64,000 nucleotides of DNA from Stictocephala bisonia. Taxonomy: Eukaryota > Arthropoda > Insecta > Hemiptera > Membracidae. The stretch lies in the NCBI GenBank assembly GCA_035578905.1, contig JAQJVL010001107.1, positions 62,001 to 126,000 of the forward strand, read 5' to 3'. Made by a program: the position numbers and the translations under genes. The notes below the pieces were generated by a model. The model was given only the letters and a program-made list of their open reading frames with translations, had not been told where the DNA came from and made no database searches. Of this stretch, positions 26,940-39,559 are shown one piece after another (the stretch's first letter is position 1; every line of letters begins with the position of its first letter).

Positions 26940-28870
26940 AATTTTTGGCTAACCGATTAAAAACAACTATAGTTCAGTTGCAGGAAATTCTTAAAAGAAA
27001 TCATTTATGCGCTTGCTTTTAAAACGTGAAGCATCCTATGACACGTTTCAGTTGTTTTTTATATTATTTACGTCTGTTTCAAATTTAATTCTTTTCAGTA
27101 TTATTTATAGAGCAAACAAAAATTTGAGTCAAGGCAATATGGGCTCATATCATATAAGAAAATCTTGTAATGGACTGTTTTGAACAGACTATTTAGTTTT
27201 AAAATTACTTATTTGAGCAAAATTATATATCTATGTGTACTGACTGGTCTGAGCGTATTGTCAATGTACGGAGTACATTAAAATCCGTAAAGTACATAAC
27301 TGATGTTTGATACATGTCATAGCTTATAACGATCCCAGTGTTTTACGTTGTTTATGTATATTTTTATTCTTGGTACATGGTAGATAAAAATATAAACTAT
27401 ACAGACTAATTGTGTACTCATTTATTTATATATTATCGTAGTAACATTCAGTAATTCCAACAGGATTTAAATATGTCAAAGAGCTGATAGTTGGAAAATT
27501 ACAAATATATCCATTCGATAACGGCTTTGGGGATTTGTTGACAGCATCGAGCCGTGCTTGTTTAATTTAAACTCCCAAATCCCTGTGGAGGACACAGTTT
27601 TAATTGATGCGGACTGAATTGGACGAGGCAGATTTCAACTAACGCATTTCCCCTTGTAGAGCAATACAACATACCATAAATTATTATACTAAGACAAATG
27701 TATACATACAGAATACTGTTGTTTGTGTATATAAATAGCCAAATAAATTGATGATATTTTGTATAAAACCACATTCAATCTAACGGACTTATAACTAATC
27801 TAGATACATTGTACTATAATTTATGTAATATAAATGTCAGATTCTTTTTGCTATAAATTAATATAAGTAAAGCTGAATATATAATAGTTTCATGTTACTT
27901 TTATGTGTCTGCACGTTAAGTGCTATTGAATGTAACAGAACAGGTCAAATAAGATAGCGCTTTAAACTAAAAGCTACAATCGATTTGTATGTTATTAATA
28001 TGTAGTAATAAATGCAGTTTTAACATTTTAAGACAAGTATAGGAAAGTAAAAACATGTAATGACTTTTTTATTTACAAAATTAGGCCATTAAAAATTATC
28101 TATACAAGCATATATTTTAAATAGATGGCAAGTAAATGAAGTATTAATAAACTTATAAAACAAGAAGAACCAAATTACAAACATAACATAAAAATAATCA
28201 AAATACACAACTTTAAAATAATAAAAAGTAAATAAACCTAAAATGACAAATATAACTATTAAAATAAAACTTATTGCAAGGAGCACTGTCTAAAATGTAT
28301 GAATGTAAATTTAAAACAATTAAATCGATGATAAGTGTTGCATCACTTAATTTTATCCGAGCCTGCTCCCTATACAAGGTCGGAAAAAAACGTTTGACAG
28401 AACAATTTATTAAAGGCCAAGTCTAAATGTTTATTTCCTAACACCATTGTTAGTCCTTATATTGATGTGGCTGCAGTAACATAAACCAGTGAGTGTGTAT
28501 TAAAGCCACAAACTAATAAAATTTAAAATTAAAGCTGAAGACTATTATACTTCAAGAAAGTCTGGTGGAGGGTGTTATGACTGTATTATGGTGTAAAAGG
28601 TAGTAGGACAGTTCGGCAGGATTAAGGAGATATACGAGACAAGAATTGTAACGATAGGTTTTTAACAACACGCTTTTTTCTTCTATTCGAACATAGCAAA
28701 TAAAGCTAGAAGTTAGTATTTTCCCACAAGTTACAGGACCAAACTATCTATACAAACCTTTAAATTACAAATAAATTATAAACGTTTTTATTCTTAAATA
28801 TGAAATGATATGTTTCAAAATATTGGTTTCAAATATCTCTACTTTAGTTTTGTAAGTATAATTGCTTGGT
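26940..28870. other. AT-rich intergenic DNA, no gene
   Basis: Nothing recognisable was found. A small less AT-rich patch at 28350-28400 is unassigned. Confidence 0.5.
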
Positions 28871-28884
28871 GAACATTGTATAAG

Positions 28885-29010
28885 TCCTTAGTTCAAAGTT
28901 ACCTTGAGTATGTCAGTGTTATTTGGATTAAGCACCCGGGAGTCACCGATACAGCCGTCGATGCCAAGAGGAATTCACTTTCATGCAAGTTTTGAAAGTT
29001 TCTAGAGCTT
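28885..29010 (+). pseudogene. Remnant of a LINE RT C-terminal region
   Basis: One frame reads SLVQSYLEYVSVIW and, a few residues on, VDAKRNSL before a stop. This matches the region after the RT thumb in many LINEs, where a xLVRSxLEYxSxVW motif is followed by a (V/I)ExxQRxFL motif. The neighbouring sequence to about 29420 is probably the rest of the same copy but could not be read. It cannot be assigned to a family. Confidence 0.5.
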
Positions 29011-29099
29011 GGGAAGTGGAAACGCATGCAGCACTAATTTTATCTACACTATAGCTCTTTGAGGTTTGACTAACTTTACAGAATGCTTTATGGCCACAA

Positions 29100-30940
29100 T
29101 AGTAGATACTGTTGGACTAGGAGTTCCAGAATATACATATCGTTTTAGGTATTTCGTTGTTTTGCTGTACTTTGGAGTGTGTGATCTAGTAGTCAGATGT
29201 TCTTGCATTGCAGACAGGCTTCACAGCCTAGACTTTCTAATTAACGATTTGGCATATATTAAAGGATGCTGAAAGCAGCATATATTTCTTGACGGTGTGA
29301 CTAATCCACACTTAACTAGTTTCCATAGTTTCTCAGTTGTATGTTTGGGCCTGAAGTCTGTTGTGGACACCTGATAGTCCAAATGGCCAGTGTCATGGCC
29401 AGGGGGTGAATCCATAAGATGTATAAGTTAATGTAAGCTCTTTTGATGAAAAAATAAAACCTTTTACGCTTATGACTTTAATGAAGTCATTGAATAATTA
29501 CAATCTGAAGAGGAAGATAAATTAGAATATATAATGAACCTAAATTATAATGGATAAAATAGACTCTCATTCAGTTTTTTTAATTAATGTTGTTGCAAGA
29601 AACTGGCTTCCTCAATAAAGTTAAGGAATCTTACTCAAACTGTATTTATATAATGATCAAAGATAATATATTATTTTTTGAGGTAACTCCTTCATTTATT
29701 TTGAAGTTAAATGTGATTAAATATATCTTCTACCAAGATTGGTACCCAAGAGAATAATAGAGTAAGATTATGATTCCTTTCCGTGTCGAATTATGTGTTT
29801 CATTTATAAAATTTCTTGTATTGAAATAGCATGCAATAAAGAAATCTGATAAAATATCAAGGTTCCTAAAGTGAACTAAAGTAGTTTCAAAAATGGTGTT
29901 TTACCTTGGTACATCCATCACTCATGAATAATTAATTATTGTTTATTTTATTTTTAAATGTAGTTGTTCTAATAGTTAGTTAATACATGTTTATTCTAAA
30001 TGCGGTCTCAGTACTTAAAAATAGTACTGTTCATAGACCAACACCTATAATATGAAAATAATTTTAAAGAAGGCAACGTTACGAAATATTATATAAAATT
30101 GTTTGGAAAAACTGTAATTAATTGTAAAACGAAAATTTAGTGAAACTGTGGAAATGATTGGAATTCTATCCATTCAACCGACCGTGATATTGAAAGCCTT
30201 ACCCTACTCACGTAACTATTTCCCCTTGCATTCCGGCCCTGGAATGCAACTTATTTCTCCTGAGATTTTTCTATATCGTTCCTATTTTACTCAGTTCCTT
30301 TATTTTAACCTTTTTAAACTCAAATGTGAACTTCTCATTAATTAAATATTATTTTGCACTGTCTTATTATGTTAATGGTACGTGATGTGTATGGTAGAAA
30401 GGCGCACTAACTGGACATTCAAACATAATTTGTGATGTTAAGATAGTGAAAATTGTTTCAAGTAGTTATTTTCAAATATCAAGCAATCCCCTTTAGTGTA
30501 CATTATGTTATAATTAAACTGTATACCATAGTAATTCATGTATCCTGTTATTATGAAATTGCGAAAGTCACTTTCCCAAGTGTAATGTAAAATGTTACTT
30601 CTTGAGGTCATTTGAAACGCCTCTTATTGGATTTTACACGTTGTGTTTGATGAACAGTAAACTTTGTTAAACATACTACCATTTTCAAATTCAAGCTTCT
30701 TAGGTCTTATTTACAATATTGGTTTATAAACTAATCAAAATACTACAGTTTTCTTTAAAAAATTTATTTTAACTATTAATATGACATATAAATAACTTAC
30801 GAGTTAGTAAATATTTTTCAAATGTAATGTATCTGAAAAATGACATTGAATATTCTAAGTTTGCTACAGTTTACAATTTTAATACACGTGGGAACTTCTT
30901 TTAATACATATGAGATATTTGGACATTTACAATTTTATTT
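29100..30940. other. AT-rich intergenic DNA, no gene
   Basis: Two short frames at 29066-29272 and 30148-30345 show no domain. Nothing else was identified. Confidence 0.45.
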
Positions 30941-30947
30941 TCAGTAC

Positions 30948-31430
30948 AAATAAACGTCACACGACACAAATGTATTACAATATAATTAGTTTTTTAATTA
31001 GCATAATACGTGTTGGTACATATACAGTACAAGTAAACGTCACACAAAACACATTTATTACAATATAAACACAAAATGCACAAATATTATGGTGATCGAT
31101 TTCGGTGAACCACGCTACTCTTCCTCAGGCCAGAGGGGTTCACAAAAGCATTCGTGGTTTACCGAAATTGATCAACATAATATTTCTGCATTTTGTACTT
31201 GTATTGTAATATATTTGTGAATTTTGTGCTTAAATTGTAATCATTTGTGTTGTGTGACGTTTACTTGTACTGTACAATATAAGCAAAATATGCACAAATA
31301 TATCATAATACAAGTACCAAATGCACAAATACTTTTGTACTTGTATTTTAATATATGTGTATTTTGTGTTTATATTGTAATAAATTTGTGTTGTATGAGA
31401 CACGTATTATGCTAATTAAAAACTAATTAT
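30948..31430. mobile_element. AT-rich foldback repeat
   Basis: The stretch is a multi-part palindrome. The outer arms are 30981-31018 (TAATTAGCATAATACGTG) and 31395-31427 in reverse. The inner arms are 31083-31114 and 31153-31184, where 29 of 32 positions match. Between them repeated blocks such as AAACGTCACAC, ACAATATAAACACAAAATGCACAAA and their complements alternate. The centre has GTGAACC and GGTTCAC around CCTCAGGCC. A partial copy lies at 16.1 kb. It has no coding capacity. Confidence 0.7.
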
Positions 31431-34400
31431 ATATTTACGTTCCGAAATACCTGAAATGCCTATTTGGTTTTCGTGTCTTTTTCTGAATCTATAAGTATAT
31501 AACAATTTGAGAATCTGTATTTATGTATTGCTAAACCCATATATAATTTGGTTTTAGTGTTCTTTTGTAATAGTATTACTTTGAGAAACAAATAAAACGT
31601 GGGAATTAATGTTATGCATATCTTATGAAAACAAGGTTAATACAACTCTTACGTAAATAATATTATGGTTTCTTATTTTATGATATAGTAAATGATTTTT
31701 GCTGTTTTATTTAATCTACTATGTGATCATAATAAAAACAAATATTATACATAACGTTAATCCTCATAGTTTAAATGTGAGATAAAAGATAGGTTAAATA
31801 TATGGATTTCACGCCAAACAATTGATGCATAAATATTCTAACAGTTTAAACATAGGACTATTCTATATAAAAAAATTTTATGAATGAATCTTGTTCAAAT
31901 ATTGTCCTGAAGTGTCCTTTTTTTCCATATATTCAAAAGTGGTTGCCTAATATATTAATTTATGTGATAGGTCAAACACAGATCTATGTTACAGATTTCC
32001 AGTTTATAGATCGTAAGGAAATAGTCTTCTATAAATTGTAGTGTTAAATCAGTCTTTCTTTAATTTACTATCCAGATTAAATTTGTTTATTATAAATTCA
32101 AATAGTGGAAATATTCAAATTTGTGTTTACCCAGCCATTCTTTTTTGTTTCCAGCTTGACGGAAAAGTTTAAAATTTTGTCTAAAAGAGGTAAAGTGTGT
32201 CATTCCGATATAGTCAATCGGACATTAATGACTTACCAGTTACTATTAATATTTACTATGTCAGTGTAATATCACCTGGCTTTATTACACATTATCATTT
32301 TGGTTCAGTTAAATTTTTATTAAATTGTTAACGTAATGATAAATTCCATAACAACCATAACACACTTATCTAACACTAATTATTAAAGGTATTATTGCTT
32401 TTTTAAGACAAAACTATACAATTTAATATAGCTACCGTGATTTATTATATCCTACTTATATTATGTTCTCTCTAACTTATAAATATTGAAATATAAACCC
32501 CGTAAAAATGTATCCAAATGTTATGCTGCCATTTAAAATTAATTTATTCTCCTCTTAAAATTGGGAAAACATATATTGCAGTAATAAAAAAATTTTATAT
32601 GTACTATAAAGAGAAACTTGAACTAACAGTAACTATGAATTAGATAATAAAATTGACTTGGATTTGGCCGACACCCGTCGCACAGGTAACAGCGCTTATG
32701 GTACTGCAGCATAACAGGTACTATATTAATTTTAGGAATTCAAAGAAAATTGTATAAATATAATTTTATTCATTAAAACGTATTTGTCTTTTAAAATAAT
32801 GTTGTACATGCCCCGAAATAATATTTTTGAATTAAATAGAATAGGCTACTTGTAATTGTATTTATTATTTATAAATGATAGTGTATGTTTTATTTCCTAA
32901 CTATGATGTACGAAACAGTCAAAACAACATTCAATGGGACTGGTGATACTTTCTAAAAAAAAAATACATATTTGCAAATGTTTGTGATAGTTTGCAAATA
33001 AAATGTGTGATTATGAAGGTAGGGATACCTTACTGCTTTTTGTATAGGCAACACCAATGTTCATATAGCAGTATTGAGTGTATGAAAGTAACAGCACGAT
33101 GAGAAAATATTATACATAATTTTCATAAATTGAGTTATTTGTAACGATGCATTATGAAGTTTTATTTTAGTACCAAATGTGTAAATAGTTATACAATCAA
33201 ATTAGTATAATTACATAAAATACCGTACACTTTACTTAAAATATTGAACTTGAATACAGAAGGAAAAACGGTCTTACAATATAACAAAATTATTATAAAT
33301 CCATAAATGTTTACACAAGAATGTCCTAGAGAGCTTATGAAGAAATAGAGAAATTTATAATTAAGTAAGTAAAATAGTCAATTCGTTATGAAAATTATAT
33401 ATTCACACCACTGACAAAGACTACAGAAATTATATGTCCAGAAGTTACTACTGCTTGTCGTTATTTTTGAGTCTAATAAAAATTGCTAACGAATAGATTT
33501 TTAGCTGTGATAAAAATGAACATTAGTCTATAAAAGGTAAAACTATAAACTATAAACTCTTCCACCATTTATTGGGTAGCCTATTAGGGTTTATTTAGGT
33601 GATATAAGGGAAGGGATTATATGCCACTTTAGACGGTGTGTTTAATAGCCTTACGTAATCTAATCTCAAATTTACGATCGTCACTATATGGTGATACAAT
33701 TTTAATTTATATCTTTTCTCCAAAGTTATGTTGTTTCTTTATAAAATGAGTGGCGAAAGTGATACTTTAAAAAACGTATTTATTTTCTTTGGACTCTTTA
33801 GTACTATTATTTTAGCAGTTGATTATTAGTCGAAATCTGTGCAACTTTAATTGGTTCTAATCAGGTTTAATTCAAAAGAGATTACACATAGTCAGATTAA
33901 TATGAGGCAATAGGCTTTAACTAAATTGCATTGACCAGACAAATTTAAACTCATTTCAAAAAGTTTATAATTAAATGGAACAATACAGCTCTAAAAACCG
34001 TGTAATCTAGGCATGTTTGACTTTGTGCACTTTAATTTGAAATAAGTAAAAAATAACTCAACAAAATAAGGTCGTTTACTGAAATCCTCTTCATAGAAGC
34101 TTGGCCATACCATTGGCCAATTTATATTGAATAGCTAGTATATACACTCTACTTACTAAAAATACTAAATACAATAAAAAAATTCTGAAACCCGTTAGTA
34201 GTGAGTGCATCTTGAAACTAAAAGTACCAAATTGGGAAACCACAAACATTTACTACCTGTACTTTTAATAAGACATCATGGTATTTTTCTGTTTTATGTG
34301 ATTATTTGACTAAAACCAACAAAACATAAAACTTAAAAGTAATAATTGGTATGTAGTGTAGTTGATTAAAGTCACCTTCATTAGCTAAAAGCTCTTAGCT

Positions 34401-35385
34401 ATAAACTAATCTAAGTCATACTAAGTTTTGAAAAGGATCAGCTAGTTACCACCAATTTTCACTTTCCTTGGAATAGTCGGTCTTGGTTTGGACAATGACT
34501 ACATTCGTTGATCTACACATTCATTTGACATCCATATTCAAATATATTTTGATGATTTGCGTCTTACGAATAAATAGTTGTATTAAGTTGATTGAATATG
34601 GTTTATATATTAGAAAATAAGCATATTTTGATAACACACGAATATAATCCTTCAGTCAAATTTAACATTTAAAATAACTTCATTCATTACACACAACAAT
34701 GTATATTCTCTAGGTGAAACAGTAAAATACAATCTCAACAGATATAAAATATCCTCCTATAAAGCTTTTTTTAGCTGGGGGCTTAGTATGAATGTAGGAA
34801 TAAAGTAGGAACATTATTTAATAACATTCCTAAAATTGTGGCCTTCATCACCACTTCTTCCGTATCATATAAATGTACTTACGCTTCCTAATGCACTATT
34901 TATTAATAGTAAACCAATAAAATATTAAAATAAAAGAATAATTTTAACTATCTGTTTTAATTTTCATTTAAAAACAACTATTATCCCCAATCTATTTTAT
35001 TTAGAACTTCCCATCGTCCATGATTTAGCCCGCCAGATATAGATGCATGCAGCCAGAAACCACAACGGAATTCAATTGGAAGCTCACACTCAATAATAAA
35101 TTAGCTTTAGAATTCAATCCCAAAACTCGCAGTTGACACATCCGCTTTCCACGCTAAAACTTTAATTTTAACTCTAATTTTGAGGCCCATAAATCAAATA
35201 TATTTGTGTAATCCATAAAAATGTCTCCATCACTATAATATGTGGTTAAATATATAATAGTAGACCTATACATTCTATTGTTTGGTTACAATATAATTAT
35301 ATTGTTGTGGGCCACCTATTATTACTTACAAACACAGATAAATGATTTTTTTGTAAATTTCAGATATAGTTGATATTGGTATTCT
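31431..35385. other. Long AT-rich stretch, no gene
   Basis: Almost 4 kb without any reading frame, RNA gene or repeat that could be named. Only a few short less AT-rich patches interrupt it, for example near 32660-32720. Confidence 0.5.
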
Positions 35386-35430
35386 TCGTTGTTAGTAAAT
35401 TTTTACAAAATCACCAATAAATAATACTTT

Positions 35431-35468
35431 TTTCGAGGCCTTTCGCCAGCAAAGCTGGCATCATCAGG
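35431..35468 (-). ncRNA. Hammerhead-ribozyme-like motif
   Basis: The minus strand reads CCTGATGA, then a 6-bp stem GCCAGC-TTT-GCTGGC, then GAAA, palindromic GGCC and TC. This gives core 1, stem II, core 2, a minimal stem III and a UH cleavage site in hammerhead order. Stem II is perfect apart from one extra U next to core 1. Stem I is weak. This is typical of motifs from Penelope-like elements; activity is unknown. Confidence 0.5.
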
Positions 35469-35581
35469 CAACACAAATTTATATTTGGTTATAAACAAAA
35501 CAATACAATAATTAATTTGGAAAACATATGTAAATAATTAAAAGAATTATAAAATTGTAAACATATGGTAAATTACTAATA

Positions 35582-35582
<1 letters not shown>

Positions 35583-35642
<60 letters not shown>
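35583..35642. repeat. (TA)n microsatellite
   Basis: About 30 TA repeats form an uninterrupted self-complementary tract inside the inverted-repeat element. Confidence 0.97.
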
Positions 35643-35647
<5 letters not shown>

Positions 35648-36488
35648 GTATATAATTCTTGTGTATAAAATATGATGATAAGAAACGAGAATTTTGAATT
35701 GGCCCACTTTCATTATTCATTAAAGATAAATCACTTTTGTTAATAAAATAGGTTTCCCAGGCATTTAAATTTTTTGAAGATGAAACTGATTTTATATTTT
35801 TGAATTTTCTTTTGTGATGCTATGGTTTGTTGTTAAGCAATGTTTATCAACTGCTGATTTTTCTTCTCTATTAAATTTAATATGCGAATAATGTTCTTTA
35901 AATTATTTATTGGTGATTTTGTAAATATGTATTAACAACAGATAAATTCGTAAAATCATATTTTTGATAACATATGAAATTGTAAATGATACTTTTATGA
36001 TTATTTAAAACTGTCCCAAATGTTATTATTCTTAAATACTTTTAACACTGCAGATATTATTTTCAACAGTTAAGGCATATTTTGCATATATATAAATTTC
36101 CTTTATTATATTGGAATTATAACTGAACTGGGTTTTTTACATATAACTGATATGTAAGACACTTTAATTATAATTCCTTTATCATATGTTTTATAAGAAC
36201 TGGTGTTTGAATTATTTAATGTTATTATGATTTATTGTAATAAGTATCAATAATAATATGTATACGCAATAACAGTGTAATAGTAGTGAAATGCTAATCT
36301 ACAATTATAAAATTTGAAAGACAAGAACAAAACTTAAGGAACTATCAAAAGTTCAGAAGATCAGAACTATAAAACGGTATCTGAAAAAAAAAACAAATAA
36401 AAAAGTTACAAGAAAATTATTATGCAAACATATACTGTATAGAATGGAAAACTTAAACAAAAACATATTGAAAATATAAAGTTGAGTA

Positions 36489-36527
36489 AGTCTTGAAACG
36501 AATCGCCGAAATAAATTCATCAGGACT
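36489..36527 (-). ncRNA. Second hammerhead-like motif, damaged
   Basis: On the minus strand AGTC precedes CTGATGA (36517-36523). Further on GATTCGTTTC stands where GAAAC would be expected, followed by AAGACT. AGTC and GACT can pair as stem I. The second core is mutated. It has the same orientation as the motif 1.05 kb to the left. Confidence 0.35.
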
Positions 36528-36529
36528 AA

Positions 36530-36965
36530 AAACAAATCTACTTAAAAAAAACTGAAGACTACTCTGTTGCACTATTCACTTGCAGGATTTTGTACAATGG
36601 AGATTCTCTAGTCATTCCTTAACGTAGAACAATTATTGAAAATGTGAACGAGTAGTTATTTAAGAACTAGTAAATGCACATTGTCAAATCCAAATTTAAT
36701 AGGTATACAAACAATATCAATTGTATTGTTTGATTAAATAACTCAATCAACAAATGTGCTTTAATTTCGCGTTTATTTAATGAACTTTTGATATATCAAA
36801 ACATAACTTTATTGAAAGATATAATAACCTTTTTGAAACATAACATCGTCTCTATCATCAAGAATTACGTAATTAAAATATAATTGATGTAATAGAAAAA
36901 TAAAACTTAATTAAACTCGGATATACGAGTATAGTAATAAATCTAAAACAATATTTGTTGCGCAA
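36530..36965. other. AT-rich stretch, no gene
   Basis: Nothing was recognised. The segment 35940-36488 to its left is equally featureless. Confidence 0.45.
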
Positions 36966-36969
36966 TGCT

Positions 36970-37175
36970 TTGGTTCGAGTGTTCCGACACTGTCCGAAAA
37001 TAACTTATACAACAAGCAAATTCAATTTTGTCTGTTCCTTGGATGGGTGACTGAGCAATCCTGTCCTTGTATGCAGCCCCTGACCGGTTCCTCATAGTGG
37101 TATGAAAGTCATCCCTAAGTAAGCCGTTAGTGCCAAGGATAAGTTTTAGAAAGGGATTTTTTTCCTTAACTTTAC
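36970..37175 (+). mobile_element. 5S rRNA-derived SINE, diverged copy 2
   Basis: The copy shows GTTCCGACACT, CCTTGGATGGGTGACTGAGCA, ATCCTGTCCTTG, TAAGCCGTTAGTGCC and the tail TAAGTTTTAGAAAGGG in the same order as the copy at 48.5 kb. TTGGATGGGTGAC is the box C region of 5S rRNA. The 5S box A region is badly mutated here. It is older than the other copy. Confidence 0.7.
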
Positions 37176-37179
37176 ATAC

Positions 37180-39195
37180 ATTTGTGCTTGTTTATTGTTA
37201 TTAATTTAATTCTAATGGTAATCGACTACTTTTCACTTCCAAAGTGTACAGGTAAAGTTAAACAAACATGTGATCATTTTTAAACATTCTTATTGCTTTG
37301 TTAACTCAGAACTCACAAATAGCAAAAACGTAGAATAAAATAAATAATTTATTCCAAATTTTCACATTCTCTTAAGTAAAAATCACTTTTCAAATGGACT
37401 AATATGACTATAATTAAGTTAAAATTAAAACAGTTACACCAAATATATAAATTGGAAGATGCCTTGACAATCGACAGCTAATTAATAAATTAAGAAAGAT
37501 AAAATAAAAATCCTAATATGCTTTTCTTATGTCTGACTTTTGATTACACGTTGGACTGATATTATTAGTAGACAATGTATAATATGTATGCCAATTCATC
37601 AGGCTAGTTTCTTTAGGTCCATGAAAACACTTGAATAAAATAAACTGGTATTTATTTACAAGTTCAATTAAACACACTGTTAGTGTGTTGTAAATCTATA
37701 ACCTCCAATTTATTTATCATTGCATGTCTGGCTATTGCTACCTATATAATTTGCATAAATCAGCAATTGTACATTGTAATGTAACCTAATAGTCCTGGCA
37801 TAACACTATGCTCGTATCCAGTCCCCAAGGGGTGGTACTGTATTACACCACTCGTGTTCTCAACTTGATCGCTCTAACGTCATGCTTAGAATAACAACCA
37901 GAAGCTATTATTGTAGTTGGTATGTCACAAAATACTCCTCTGTCAGACTATGCGTGACTGAAATGATATAGTTTACAAAAATAACATCTAAAATTACTGT
38001 ATAAATATCAGAAATATGAATAGTACGATAGTTTTTAACAAGTATATTACACTTCGATTTAAAAGGGACCTGAGCCATTGAAAACAGCCTTAACTTACTT
38101 CGAAATTTATTTAGAATTTATTCTCATTAACCACATGTTGACTGATTGTTTTTACTATAGTAACAATAACGTAGCCTAATAGAACTGCAAGTCTCTTTAG
38201 AAATACTTTGTATATGTTAATATACAGGGTTTCTGTTTTAAATGGGCCACTATTGTGATCTTGGAGACCATGTCTACCAAACATTTTAAATAGAAAACCT
38301 TATATTGTTTTTAGAGATATTTAAATATACATACTTAACATTTTTTAAAAAATGGCCGCCATTTTCGAACTTTTTTTCTTATAGAACAGTTGATATTTTG
38401 TGGTTTTTTTTGTACAGAAATAGTAATTTTAAGAATTTTGTATGCTTGTTAGTTTTTCGATATTTTGCTTAATCAGAATCAGAAAATGTATTGTGCTGGA
38501 ACGAATTGTACTTATATTAGACATAGTCAATCTATACATTGATATCAAATAAAAACGAATCCATGAGAGCTCTAAATATTCAGATTCCTTATGGAGCTTA
38601 CCATTAAAATAACAACTTTAATCTCAATAAAGCATTCAAAGAAATGATCTAATCTGCAAAAATTACAAAATACATTTGGATATTGAATGCTTGGCTAATA
38701 TTTTTTCACGATTTAACGGCATAGTGTTCAAAATTATAAAAAACAGAAATTGAAACAAATATGTTACTATTTTGTCACAGATAAATTGAAGTTGATTAAG
38801 TCTGTCGTCCCATTTAACGTAATGTTAAATTTATCATTTTCTGGGACCATTTACTTAAAACCTAATATAGCTAGGTCATTCAAACTTTATATTTAGCTTT
38901 TATGACTCTTTAAATTACTATTAAACTTAAAGATAAGTTCATATATCTTCAGAATTTAGTTTGACAATTTTTTATATTTATGAAAAATAAAAACTAAAAA
39001 AACTTGAATATTTGTTAAAATATAATTTTCTAAGAGTTGTTTAACAGTAAAAGCAGGTTTAATATTAATACAAGTGTTCACTGAATATGTGGTGAAAGTT
39101 TCATGAAAATATATCAACAACCTTTTGAGTAAAGTGTACCTGAAGCTGAAAAATTGAAGTTTTCGGAAAATCCAACGGAAAGAAAAATAATCTCT
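37180..39195. other. AT-rich DNA with possible transposon end, no gene
   Basis: No gene was found. At 38223-38350, ATACAGGGTTTCTGTTTT followed by text including ATGGCCGCCATTTTC resembles the ACAGGGTG-type ends of common arthropod transposon remnants, but no partner end was found. The remainder is unassigned. Confidence 0.4.
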
Positions 39196-39199
39196 TTTT

Positions 39200-39535
39200 T
39201 CAGGCAATTGCATCAATTCCAGGTCCATACAGCTCCTCTTCATCTTCCAAGTCTTCCAGCTTCCTCTTCTTAGTCCTTGTTACTACTCTAGCTTTCTTGG
39301 TGACCTCATCAGCTTTTTTATCGGCTTTTGATTGGCGCATTTTATCGAGGCCCTTTAGGCCTAGTACACAGTTACCACCAGCTTCACCGAAGAGTTCTTT
39401 TAACACCTTGACTCTACCTAGGTAACCTGAATTGTATGTTACTACAGAGCCTCAAACTCCTATTCTGAGTGTTTCTAGTCCAACAAAAACTCGTTTTGGG
39501 ATTCTGGACCAAACAGTATTGTTGAAAGACTCATT
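39200..39535 (-). pseudogene. Mutator-like transposase C-terminal fragment
   Basis: On the minus strand one frame reads NESFNNTVWSRIPKRVFVGL, then ETLRIGV, a stop (TGA) and GSVVTYNSGYLGRVKVLKEL. It continues through GGNCVLGLKGLDKMRQSKAD, a lysine/arginine-rich stretch and LYGPGIDAIA before its own stop at 39202-39200. The NESFNxxxWxRxPKxxFVG block and the following VxTxNxG segment are typical of arthropod proteins of the Mutator-like transposase family. The basic, charged tail is also typical. The upstream catalytic part is absent and the internal TGA makes it dead. The family name is from memory of these motifs. It could otherwise be a retrocopy of a domesticated relative. Confidence 0.55.
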
Positions 39536-39559
39536 TGGGTTTTGAGTCTTTCAACAATA
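39517..39559. repeat. Perfect 17-bp hairpin at the broken end of the transposase fragment
   Basis: Bases 39517-39533 are the exact reverse complement of 39543-39559, with a 9-nt loop. The left arm lies inside the conserved NESFN region of the transposase. The right arm lies just past the point where similarity ends. An inverted duplication therefore seems to mark the truncation. Confidence 0.8.

Larger units (their letters stand above)
35388..35939. mobile_element. Inverted-repeat element with hammerhead-like motif and (TA)n core
   Basis: Bases 35388-35425 and 35902-35939 are inverted copies, with 35 of 38 positions matching. Both include TTTACAAAATCACCAATA. Directly inside the left arm is a hammerhead-like motif, and the middle holds a TA microsatellite. 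Penelope-like retroelements combine hammerhead motifs with terminal repeats in varied orientations, so a non-autonomous member is possible. No coding sequence is present. Confidence 0.5.

Noticed and set aside
25643..27022. Series of 60-86 codon YGWVGG-type frames in the minisatellite
   Set aside because: They follow the repeat unit, have no conserved start or end, and appear at each minisatellite locus in different frames.
39200..39243. Splice acceptor and host exon at TTTTTTCAG
   Set aside because: This CAG is on the plus strand, while the coding remnant is on the minus strand. The sequence there is simply its stop codon region.
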